64,000 bases of DNA. Source: Plasmodium brasilianum (taxonomy: Eukaryota > Apicomplexa > Aconoidasida > Haemosporida > Plasmodiidae). This document shows, in pieces, positions 11,290-21,830 of the stretch. The stretch's first letter is position 1, and every line of letters starts with the position of its first letter. Below the pieces are notes generated by a model. The model ran no database searches. It saw only the letters and a program-made list of their open reading frames with translations, and was not told the origin of the DNA. A program made the position numbers and the translations under genes. The stretch lies in contig NC_090127.1 in NCBI RefSeq assembly GCF_023973825.1, positions 2,326,501-2,390,500 on the forward strand, written 5' to 3'.

Positions 11290-14200
11290 ATGCTCAATAG
11301 TAAGAAATACGAAAATTTGAGCAAGTACGATTTGAACTTAAGTAAAAATGATATAATTAAAAAAAAGAAAAAAAATGATTTAAAGAATATTTTGTTGTTC
11401 CCTTCTTTATTTTGGTTCAACGGGGTGTTTTCACCTCCCATACCTCTTTTTAAATATGACTATGGCAATACTTACAATGTTAGAATAAAAGATTATGTAA
11501 CATGTTCAGTTCATAAACATAGTGTTATTATAAGAAGAATTCGTAAAAATGAAATATTAAGCATTAGTATGTTCAATGATAAGAAAGTTTTATCATGTTT
11601 ATTTTACATCGAAATTGGACAACTTTTGGAATTAGCTTATTTCAGCAAAAGACCTTTTTCCTTTCCACCCTCTACTGCTTTTACAAATGAAAAGGGAGAC
11701 AAGGAAGGGGAAAAAAAAGGAAAAGAAGAGGGGATGCAGGTGGAGGTAGTGGAGATGGAAAACAAATCAATGCATGTATCACCAGGGCGAAAAACAAATT
11801 ATCATCTGTTTTGTTACAACGAAAAGAATGAAATACATTTATATGATGTTGAAAATAACATATCCGTTTTAAGTTTCTGTGAGAAAGAACAAATAACGAG
11901 CATGCATTTTAATTTCCTGTACATAAATAGAAAAAATAGTTTATATAATAAATTACAGAATGATGTGTATGAAGGAAATATTAAGGTAGTGAATATGGAC
12001 AACGTGGAGAAGAAAATTGAGCAGAAGAACAGGTACTGCTTTGAGCTGTTACAAGAGATATGGACCCGCGCTGGAAGTGGCAGTGATAGTGGAGGTGATA
12101 GCGGAAGTGGTAGCGGAAGTGGTAGTGGAGGTGATAGCGGAAGTGATATTTTGAAGAGCGTTTTTTATGCCCTTATATACGGAGATAGTGAAGGGTGTGT
12201 GTACTTGTTCATCCCTCAGAAAAAAGTAAAAATAAAAAAGATATTAAATAAAAATGAAAAAATTGTTTTCATCGAAACGAATGTAAAAGAATATTTTAAG
12301 ATAAAAAGTATAAACGATTTATTGCAAAAAATTAAAAATAATTGCTACATTTTTGTAGCATATAAAGACAAAATTCATATAATTAATTTTTATATATTTG
12401 AAATATATTTTGTTGTAAATTTGGGGGAGGACAAAATATTTAGTCTCACTTCAACATTTAATTATGATTTAGAAGAAAATTATTTGTCTTTTTCTACTAA
12501 ATCTTATGTAAAAATTTTTAATATTAATAAAAGAGAAGAATTACTACATATCGAGTTGAGTGCTCAGCATTCCCTAGAGAGGGGTAATAGCAGTTCGGTT
12601 AAGAGCGAAGCAGTTAACTCTAACTTGATGCAATTGTATGGGGATGTTGTTGTAAGAAACAATAAGTTCGCTTCTAGCAACTGTTATTATAACGACGGAG
12701 GAGGGGTAGGAGTTTACTGTAAAGCAGATGGAGTTGCGCGAATCCATGCAGTTGAAGCAGAGGAGGAGGAGGAGGAAGAAGAAGAAGAAGAGGAACAACA
12801 AGGACAGAAGCAGAAGTTCCAACAGAAACGGCAGCAACAACAGCAGAAGCCTCAAGGACGACAAGATGGGGGGCCCATTTGGGAGAAAATCGAAAAGGAA
12901 CAAAAGAATTATATATGCGTTTATTTCAGTGCAAAGGACAGTAATATATATATATCGAAAGGCAAAGGAATGATTTATGTATACAATATAAGGGAAAATA
13001 AAATGATAAACTGTTTTAATCTACGCTGTAAATGTATTTTTTATTTGTTTTATTTTACTTTAAGTAAAAAAGAATATTTATATGTATATGACTCGGAAAA
13101 ATATTACTGTTTATATCTGATAAATGAAAATAATATTATTTATAAAACGTTCACATTAAGTGCTTGGGTCTATCATATATTATGCGCTCGTACCAATATT
13201 TTATTTTCCTTAGGAAATGAAAACGTATATAATATAGACCTAAAAAGATATAAAACTGCTTTTTTCTTAAAACCTATCTATTACAAGAATATGAATATTT
13301 GTGTATACCTCGTTAAGCACCCCCATCTACCTATCATAGCTTTTATTAATAAGAACCAGTTGTTCGGTTTTTTTTTTCAACCACTTGATGTGAACGGAGT
13401 GGAAGCGGGAATGGAAGAAGTAAGGTACAAAAGGAATGAAACTGTTATAATACCCGCCATAAGGGAAAACCAAAATGTCATATCTTTATGCTGGTTTCTG
13501 AAGAGGAAGGAGCTTTTAGTAGCTGACAAACGTTGTATCAACTTTGAGGGGTATCATAACGATGAAATGTTGAATGTTCAAGGGGTTTGTGAGAATGGAT
13601 ATCATGAATCCACAGTTACATCAATAGTGTACAGTGAAGATTCATTACAAACGCGTGAAGAATGGGAGCAGCAAAAAAGGAAAAGACGATGTGAAAGACG
13701 AAGTGAAACGGAAGCAATAATTACAAGCAAAAAAAAATATGAACATGTGCATAACAAATATTACGATACATACCTTACTGTGTTAAATGAAAACGCTTTA
13801 TACTTGTACAATATTGCAAATGCAGAACTAATACAGTTAAGCCATACGCATCACGATCTGTTAAATAGTACCATATTTCCTTTAAAAGGGAGGAAAAAAT
13901 TTACTGCTTCAACAAAACTTAATGATATGTATTATATGTTCATTTTTTCGGAAAACAGTTTACTCATATTTGATGAAAACTTAAAATTCGCTAGTTGCAA
14001 GATAAAAATAGATGAACGCATAAATAAAATGTATATACAAGAAAATATCATATTTATTCATTCCAATAGTTATGTTTACTTTTCCTTCCTGTGGCCAATA
14101 GTAATGTGTGCGTACTCAAAAGATATACTTACCTCGAACACATCTACTACTGAACCTATTCCAGAAACTCATTGTCACACAAAGAAGTACTATTACCCCG

Positions 14201-14657
14201 AGTTCACTTTCACAAGAATACCATTAAAGCAGAGCTTAAAAATTGTTCTCTTTGATTTTTACTACACTGGAAATGATTTATATATCGCTATTTATTCAAA
14301 AAAAAAAAAATCTTCGTTTATAGAGTACTAAATGTATCAGGTACAAGCGAAAGTGTGGGTGCTAGTGCAAGTGCAAATGCGCGAAACAATGATGTAACAA
14401 ATAAAAGAGCGGACGCATGGAGAGAGGATGATAAAAAAAAGGATAAGATGAATATAAATTTACAAATAGATTCTCAATTAATTGCACAGTTTCATAACTT
14501 CTACATCTTCGATAACATAAATAAAGTTGGTAGCATTTTATCCATGAAATTCTTTTATAGTGTACCCAAAAAAAAAATTTACTTAATTTTTGGCGGCCTC
14601 GAGCAGTTTCTATTCTCTTGGGACTTCCTCAAGTATCCCATCGTGCGGAGGAAGTAA
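11290..14657 (+). CDS. propeller-like protein, frameshifted in a poly(A) run
   Basis: The frame from ATG 11290 runs 1013 residues to TAA 14331. A second frame, open across the same spot, continues to TAA 14657 with matching protein. The switch point is a run of 13 A at 14298-14310. One extra A (or a -1 shift) joins ...YIAIYSKKKK to IFVYRVLNVSG..., restoring a continuous beta-strand-like segment and giving about 1122 residues. The downstream part (for example VGSILSMKFFYSVPKKKIYLIF) has the same alternating hydrophobic strand pattern as the upstream part. That pattern recurs through the protein and suggests WD40-like propeller repeats, but I see no clean WD signatures. Low-complexity inserts include GSGS/GDSG (about 12070-12150) and poly-Glu/Gln (about 12755-12850). 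Function unknown. The break may be an assembly error or real slippage. Confidence 0.75.
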
Positions 14658-14982
14658 CAGTGGAAGTAAAAGCAGCAATAGCAGTAGTAGAGGTTGATTT
14701 TTTTTTTTTTTTTTTTTTTTTTGTTACCCATTTTGTCGGTTGTCACTTTGGCCCATCTTTAAAGGGAAGCCTGTATTTTTTTTCATTTCATACCAAAATT
14801 TAAATGATCAAAAAAAAAAAAAAAAAAAGTCTCCTTTATCTAATGCTTATATCATACATGTTTGCGATTCGTTCTACCACCTGTTCGTGCACATCCTTTA
14901 CGTAATTTCTGAAAGTTTGCTGTTCCTATGAAAATGAAGGAGATTGGAAATTTTTACCCATATATGAACACACATATATATA

Positions 14983-15052
<70 letters not shown>

Positions 15053-15334
15053 GAATTAACACATATGTATATATATGTATATACAAATTAACACATATGT
15101 ATATATATGTACATACAAATTAACACATATGTATATATATGTATATACAAATTAACACATATGTATATATATGTACATACAAATTAACACATATGTATAT
15201 ATATGTACATACAAATTAACACATATGTATATATATGTACATACAAATTAACACATATGTATATATATGTATGTATATACATATACGCATTTGTGTGCAT
15301 CATATGCCACGGTGTTTACTACTCTACATATATA
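14658..15334. other. convergent 3' region
   Basis: Lies between the 3' ends of the plus-strand propeller-like gene and the minus-strand PheRS gene. It holds poly(T)/poly(A) runs (about 14699-14722, 14811-14828), a (TA)n tract and the 32-bp array listed separately. No gene seen. Confidence 0.5.
14984..15275. repeat. (TA)n tract followed by a 32-bp tandem array
   Basis: A (TA)n tract of about 60 bases (14984-15044) leads into about seven copies of a 32-bp unit. Each unit contains the palindrome ACATATGT, a second ATATGTATAT or ATATGTACAT core and the spacer ACAAATTAAC. The copies differ mainly at the TATATAC/TACATAC positions, sometimes in alternation. Confidence 0.85.
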
Positions 15335-15473
15335 CTATGTTGCTGCCCTTGAGGCTTTCCGCTTAGCATTTAGCGAGTAAGCCCCAGTGCGGGCATACAT
15401 GCATGGCTGCAAGCATACACCCATATACAGTTATATTCCGTATTCCCGTTCACAGGTACACACGTACGCGGCT

Positions 15474-17306
15474 TTATGCAGTGCACACCTTTATGTTGGC
15501 CCCAGCGGCATAAACGAACTTGTAGGTGTAGCTCATTCTGTTGCAATTACTGTTAAAAAACTTATCTAAGAGAAGGATATTTTTCAAAAAGTTGATGTTT
15601 TTTATGTTTTTAAAGTTATAAATACTTTTTATAAACATCTGGCTGTTCCACTGAGAGCTTGCATAGAAGGACAAGTGTCGTTCTTCGTTTTTTATATTAT
15701 ATAAATTAATAAAATATAAAAAATCTTCATTTCTTTTTTTTTCATTCATGCGTGTGTTTCTCTTAAAACTTTTGTTTAACTCATCCTTTAACTTTATGCC
15801 TTCTTTTTTTGGAGAATTGTTCAAAATGTTATGTTCTGCTCCTCTAATTACTCCTTGCCCATTTTTCGCTTCACTCATTGTTTCAATACTAAACTTGTTG
15901 TCTTTCACATATGAACTGTTATACAGTTTGCCATCATACAACTGGGTGGTTTTTATCCTATTGCTGTTTTTTCCTAGTCGTTCTTTTCCAAGTTGGTCTT
16001 TTTCTAGTTCGCCTTTTCCTAGTGCATGCTCTTCTGTTTCTAGGTTTGATGTTCCCTTCTGTGATATGCTATTTCTCTCTGTATTAGAAATATACAAATA
16101 AAGATTTCGAATCCTGTTGATATCAAATAAAATCATAGCAATTCTGTCTAAGCCTAATCCTACAGCTAAATAATCATGTATATCATATTTTCTAATTTTT
16201 TGAAAAATTATTTTTTTTCTTAATATTCCACTACCTAAAATTTCTATCCATTTGTTGTTATAAAAAATTTCAGCTTGCAACGAATATTTTGTAAAATCAA
16301 AAGTATCTTTTTTGATTCTCCATTTATATGTATGTCCAAATATATTTGATAACATGTCAGATAAGAAATAAACAAGTTGTTTTCTTTTGTCGATTAGTTC
16401 GTTTTTTATTTTAATATATACATCCATTTGTGTAAAAAAAGGAAAGTGTAGTTTATCAATATTATCTTTTCGAAAAACGTTCGATACTATAACAAAATTG
16501 TCTTTTTCATTGTGAAAATAATTTATACTCTTATTATTAAGATCGTCTAAGTGAGTGTAGGGCACTTGGTTCGTGCTACTGCTCTTATTGTAAAGCTCGC
16601 TCTCATTTAAATTTTTATCATATCCTTTTTCCACATCATTATATAAAGCACTCTCTCCAAAACTGAGATTTACTCCTTTTGTATTTTTCTCTTTATTAAG
16701 ATTTTTTTCATTTTTCAATTTCCCAACAAAGTTTGCATCCTCATCATACATTTTAACCGAACATGCATATTCCTCATTGTTACAATTATGTTTTTTTTTA
16801 TCCTTTTTTTCACCTATATTGATTTTCTTCTCACCTTGATATATCCCAACCCCATTTAATAGCTCATAGATATAAGGAAATAAAGAGGTTGCCTGGGGGA
16901 TGTACAAATAACTACTTGAAAAGTAAAAATTATTTTTCAATGATGTCGTATCATTTTTATCTTTTATTAAAATATCTTTGAAACATAAATTACTGTCATA
17001 GAGTGGACATTTATTGTATACTAGGCAGAAAGGCATCCTCGTTTTTAAAAAGTTTACTAAACTCTCAGTTACTACATGTATTGGATGATTTTTTATATTG
17101 TACACATATTTAAACCTATTATAGTTTATTATATCCTCTTTAATGCGGTACTTGTTATTAAGTTTAGTGAGCACAATTTTGCTTACATGTTTACACGGCT
17201 TCTTATTACTGCTACTGCTACTGCCACTGCCACTGCTATATGCCTTGCTACGTTTCGTCAAAAGAAATAGTGTTATCAAGCGTAGCAGAAGGAAAAAAAA
17301 AAGCAT
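15474..17306 (-). CDS. phenylalanyl-tRNA synthetase, organellar type
   Basis: Charges tRNA-Phe for organellar translation. The class II core is clear: TSLFPYIYELLNG near the N-terminal third, FFTQMDVYIKIKNEL (active-site region, about 16395-16440), EILGSGILRKKI, and motif 3 VGLGLDRIAMILFDINRIR (about 16100-16165). This is the single-chain mitochondrial form rather than the cytosolic alpha/beta form. A low-complexity insertion separates the core from the C-terminal region, where an anticodon-binding fold would be expected. I chose ATG 17306 (610 residues), which gives a hydrophobic and basic leader, over an upstream ATG inside poly(T) at 17435. The C-terminus looks short for this family; a GTGTGC donor after 15489 and TTGCAG acceptor at 15406 would add 23 residues through an 82-bp intron (end 15335). 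The plasmodial homologue is, to my memory, mitochondrial. Confidence 0.85.
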   Translation of the reverse strand: MLFFFLLLRLITLFLLTKRSKAYSSGSGSSSSSNKKPCKHVSKIVLTKLNNKYRIKEDIINYNRFKYVYNIKNHPIHVVTESLVNFLKTRMPFCLVYNKCPLYDSNLCFKDILIKDKNDTTSLKNNFYFSSSYLYIPQATSLFPYIYELLNGVGIYQGEKKINIGEKKDKKKHNCNNEEYACSVKMYDEDANFVGKLKNEKNLNKEKNTKGVNLSFGESALYNDVEKGYDKNLNESELYNKSSSTNQVPYTHLDDLNNKSINYFHNEKDNFVIVSNVFRKDNIDKLHFPFFTQMDVYIKIKNELIDKRKQLVYFLSDMLSNIFGHTYKWRIKKDTFDFTKYSLQAEIFYNNKWIEILGSGILRKKIIFQKIRKYDIHDYLAVGLGLDRIAMILFDINRIRNLYLYISNTERNSISQKGTSNLETEEHALGKGELEKDQLGKERLGKNSNRIKTTQLYDGKLYNSSYVKDNKFSIETMSEAKNGQGVIRGAEHNILNNSPKKEGIKLKDELNKSFKRNTRMNEKKRNEDFLYFINLYNIKNEERHLSFYASSQWNSQMFIKSIYNFKNIKNINFLKNILLLDKFFNSNCNRMSYTYKFVYAAGANIKVCTA

Positions 17307-17395
17307 CTCTAATAGGAGAGCGGCGCGGGCAGGGGCGCACAACACGCGAGCTTTTGAGCCTTGGGCATGGGATTCTTTCCAAATTAAGAAAAAAA

Positions 17396-17431
<36 letters not shown>

Positions 17432-18675
17432 CCAAAAAATGAAGTATAAATATGAGGTAAAAAAATGGACCTAAAAAAATAAGATAAAAAAGGGACGTAA
17501 AAAATAAAGTAAAAATTACACAAATATATTCTGAGCAAACGAAAAAGACTTCAATGTCAGCCTATACTGACACGCTTTCCATTGCAATAGCTTACTATTT
17601 TCATTACATTTAATTTAATTATTTTTTAAATTTCACCTGAACAGTTCAGAAAAAGAAGCAATTAACGTTGTTCCTCCCTTATTTTGTCACTTCTCGTTGT
17701 GTCAGAGAATATTAAGAAGTATATTCTTTTTGTTGTATTTTTATATGTTATATTATTTTTGGAAACCCATCGGAGCGTGTATACGTTATGTACATATAAT
17801 GCGTACATACATACCTAATGCACACATACGTAATGTTTAATACAGAATGCATAGATTTTTATTTTTTTTTTTGTTGCAAAATTATACGCGAAAGTATACA
17901 TGAGAAAGATAAGTATGCATAAATGGAACACGCATTAAAAAAGGAGTAAATTTTAAAACATTCAAATGAGCCCGTGAAAACTTTAAACGCTTTAAAATTT
18001 CATAAGGTTGGAAATTATTAAAAAAATAAAAATAAATAAAAAAACTAAAATAAATTAAAGTAAAATAAAGTAAAATAAAGTAGAATAAAATAAGAAGTGG
18101 TACACATACGTGAATATAGCAGATTAATAAATAATTAAATAAATAGATAACTAAATATATATACTTCAAAAAGAACTGGTTGATAAATGAGCAAGCAGAT
18201 AAATAAATATACGATTGCACAGTAATTAAGCAATAAATGAATAATTAAATCATCTGCTGTTTGTTATTTTGATGAGTAAGCGTCATACGTTTACTCTTAA
18301 ATTAAAAATATTAAAAAAAGGAAAAAAAAAAATGGAAAAGAAAACAACAAAATAAACGATATTAGCCTAAAAAATAATAAAATAAAAAGACGTATGGCAG
18401 TGGAATAAACATGTAAGAATGATAAAATATGTTCATGGGCATACATGCCCATGGTTGTATTCGTTATTATGTTCCTGTTGCGATTTTCGTTATTATCACA
18501 GTTGTTAAATTTTTACTTCTTTCATTTATTTGTTTATTTATTTTATTTGTTTATTTATTTTATTTGTTTATTTATTTTATTTGTTTATTTATTTTATTTG
18601 TTTATTTATTATATTTGTTTATTTTTTTTTTTTATTCACACTGAATCATCGCCTGCGCTTCTCGGGAATACCTTC
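17307..18675. other. intergenic region between PheRS and Cpn60
   Basis: Upstream region of PheRS and 3' flank of Cpn60, both minus strand. It contains a locally GC-richer stretch (about 17305-17375), a poly(A) run (about 17399-17430) and the 17-bp array at 18525-18640. No gene seen. Confidence 0.5.
18525..18640. repeat. 17-bp tandem array 3' of Cpn60
   Basis: About six copies of TTTATTTATTTTATTTG, ending in a poly(T) run just downstream of the Cpn60 stop codon. Confidence 0.85.
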
Positions 18676-21600
18676 TCACTCGTCGTAGTTGTAGCCATCG
18701 TCTTCTTCCTCTTCCTCGTCTCCATCCTCCTCATCGTCATCTTCTTCATCATCGTCTTCCTCATCGTCATCATCCTCTTCATCGTCGTCTAAGTCATCTT
18801 CATCCTCATCTTCATCTTCGAGTTTATTTTTGTATCCTTTTCTTCTTTGTTTAGGTAAATAATTAGGTGAATTAATAGTTGAATCTAATATTCCTTTATT
18901 ATTTTTTTTTTCACTATCTACCATCATACACTCAGTTGTTAAGACCATACTAGCTATACTACAACTATTTTTAATAACACTGATAATAACATTTGTACTG
19001 TCGATAATACCATTTTCAACCATATTTACAAATTTATTGGTATTTACATCATACCCGAAACCATATTTATCCTTTGAGTTCAAAATTATTTTAACCACGT
19101 TATCTCCATTCACACCAGCATTATCAGCTATTTGTTTAGTAATGACATCTAAACTGCTTACAACAATATTAGCTCCCATTTTTTGTAATTCTATTTCTGA
19201 TTCTAGATTACCTACTAAGTCTAGATACTTTTTCTCTTCTTGAGTCCCAACTGATTGAACTTCTTCAATTTTTTTATGTATTTCATTTAAAAAGTTTGAT
19301 TTAATTATTTCTAAGTAGGTCACTCCTCCCCCAGGAACATAACCAATATCTATTGCACTTTTCACAGCATTTGTTGCATCCTCATATTTAAATTTTCTTT
19401 CTTTCTGTTCTGTTTCTGTATTTCCACCAATTAGAATTTTAGCTATACCACCTGACAATGCAGCTATACGTTCATTTAATTTTTCTTTATCATATTTTGA
19501 AGTTGTTTCATCGTACTCTTTTTTTAAAACTTTTATTCTTTCATCTATTTTTTCTTTATATTCTTCTTTTGTAATTAAACTAGTCCTATCCTTTTTTACT
19601 ATTAATGTATTTGCATTACCCAGTAGACTTAAATAATTATTATCAAAACTGCTCATATTATTATGTAAATTGTTCAAGTCCAGACCAACATCTGCACTTA
19701 TGTACTTGCTATTTGTTACAATACACAAATCTTTTAAGTAGTCCTTTCTTCTATCACCAAATGAAGGGGCTCTTATAGGGACCTGCATAGGAAAAAATAA
19801 ATGGTATGGAACAGAGTGAATACGGATGGAAATTGTGTGTAATGGGGGGGGTGCGAGAGAAATAAGCTCTTGGTAGGGGCGAGATATATAAGATATGCAT
19901 GCTCAGTGCAACATGCACAATGAAACAGACACAATGCTACATACACGCAAATACATATATCTATACGCAACTCACGCAAGGCGCGCATTTTCTATTTTCG
20001 GAATGGAAAATGTGCGAAAGGGTACCATAGAAAATAACCCTTACTATTTTGTGAGTCATTCTATTTCTTATATTTCTTAGTTTTTTCCCTCTCTACTTTT
20101 TGCGCATAAAATATGTGTAGGTATATATTTTACGCACTGACAAAAAGAGAGAGACCTCAAAAAAAAATAAAGGCGTAAAACGAATAAGTATTTCTCACAT
20201 TGGCATAAGGTTATTTAAGAAAATAGCACCTCCATTTATGTATATCATTCTATAATCATTTATGCATATCTTTCTCTAATCATTTATGCATATCTTTCTC
20301 TAATCATTTATGCATATCTTTCTCTAATCATTTATGCATATCTTTCTCTAATCATTTATGCATATCTTTCTCTAATCATTTATGCATATCTTTCTCTAAT
20401 CATTTATGCATATCTTTCTCTTTTCATTTGTATGTATCTTTTTCTTCACTCTCATTCTCTCTCTTTGTACGTTGAGATAAAAGCGTATACATAAGTGTGT
20501 TCATTTATGTATAAATAAGTGTAAACATTTGCATAAGCGGTTATATAAACGGTTGCATAAATGGCTGCATAAATGGCTGCATAAATGGCTGCATAAATGG
20601 CTGCATAAATGGCTGCATAAGTTGCTGCATAAATGGCTGCATAAGTTGCTGCATAAACGGATGTCTATACGCCTGCTTAAACGCCACTTTAAACGGCTGC
20701 TTGAATGCCTCCGTTCCGAGTGCCATTACCACTTTGATGGCTCCCTTGAGCTTGTTAATGATGAGAGTCTGAAGGACTTCATTGCTAAAATCATCGGCAA
20801 TGATACAGAGTGGTTGTTTGTTCTTGGCAAAAATTTCTAAAATAGGTAGTATAGACTGTATGTTGTCAATATTTTGATCCGTTATTAGCGTTGAAACATT
20901 ACTGTATTCAATATAGTCTTTATTTTCATTATATAAAAGATAAGGATTTATAATACCCCTATCAAAATTATAGCCTTCTGTGAATTCTAATTTATCATTA
21001 ATATCAGCATTATCATCTAAAATTATGGCAGCATTTTTACCTAATTTGTCATATGCATTAGCTATTATTTGTCCCATATGTATATCGTTATTACTTGCAA
21101 TAGTTGCTATGTTGAGTATATCTTTATATGTTTTAATAGGTGTTGATAACGTTTTAATTTTTTCTATTATCATCTTGGAAGCTAATTGTATACCTCTTTG
21201 TATTGGTATAGGATTATGATTATTATTTACTTGTTCTATTCCTTTTTTAGTTATTGTTGCTGTCATTAAAGCTGTAGAACTTGTACCATCACCTGCTTTA
21301 TCATTTGATATATTTGTACTTTCCTGCATTAATTTTACACCATTATTTTTTTTTCGATCTTTTAAACTAATATTTTTTGCTATTGTTACACCATCATTTA
21401 TTATTAATGGGCTACCATATTCTTTTTCTAATAACACATTTCTACCTCTAGGTCCTAAGGTCAACTTTACTACATCTGACACTGTTAATATTCCTTTTAA
21501 TAATTCATTACGGCATTCATTACCATATATTATGTCTTTTCCTTTTACTTTATTCTCTGTCATTTTCATCTTTACATAGTTTTCTTTTCTTCTACTTATG

Positions 21601-21743
21601 ATTTTACTGTTAATATATTTTAGCCCCTTATTTAAAAAAGCTCCATTTTTTTTATTTATCCCTCTCTTTTTCTTAATTCCACCCCCGTACCTCAAAAAGA
21701 GCAAAAAAAAAATGATCAAAAAAACGCAGCTGCTAGTTCGCAT
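18676..21743 (-). CDS. CPN60: 60-kDa chaperonin, apicoplast type (Cpn60)
   Basis: GroEL-type folding chaperonin. Model: complement(join(18676..19782,20730..21743)), 706 residues. Exon 1 begins with a hydrophobic signal peptide (about residues 3-18), then a Lys/Arg/Asn-rich transit-like stretch, the bipartite leader expected for the apicoplast. ATPase motifs are present: TLGPRGRNVLLEKEYGSPL and DKAGDGTSSTALMTATI. The 947-bp intron uses AAAGTG|GTAATG and TATGCAG|GTCCC; the join reads IKVVPIRAPSFGDRRKDYL, which lines up without a gap to the GroEL IVKVAAVKAPGFGDRR region. Exon 2 has YVPGGGVTYLEI and NAGVNGDNVV. It ends with a Glu/Asp tail of about 50 residues rather than the GGM repeats of GroEL. 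Two tandem arrays lie in the intron. Confidence 0.95.
20236..20424. repeat. 24-bp tandem array in the Cpn60 intron
   Basis: About eight near-perfect copies of a 24-bp unit containing TTTATGCATATCTTTCTCTA. Confidence 0.9.
20540..20665. repeat. 12-bp tandem array in the Cpn60 intron
   Basis: About nine copies of CATAAATGGCTG, some with GTTGCTG, lying close to the 5' splice site. It gives spurious open frames on both strands. Confidence 0.9.
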
Positions 21744-21795
21744 TCTGTGTTATATATGTTTATGTAAGTACGTATAAACGTAGGCGTGTATATGC

Positions 21796-21830
<35 letters not shown>

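Noticed and set aside
20529..20840. Plus-strand ORF of HKWLHKWL repeats
   Set aside because: It is the translation of the 12-bp intron array plus the complement of Cpn60 exon 1.
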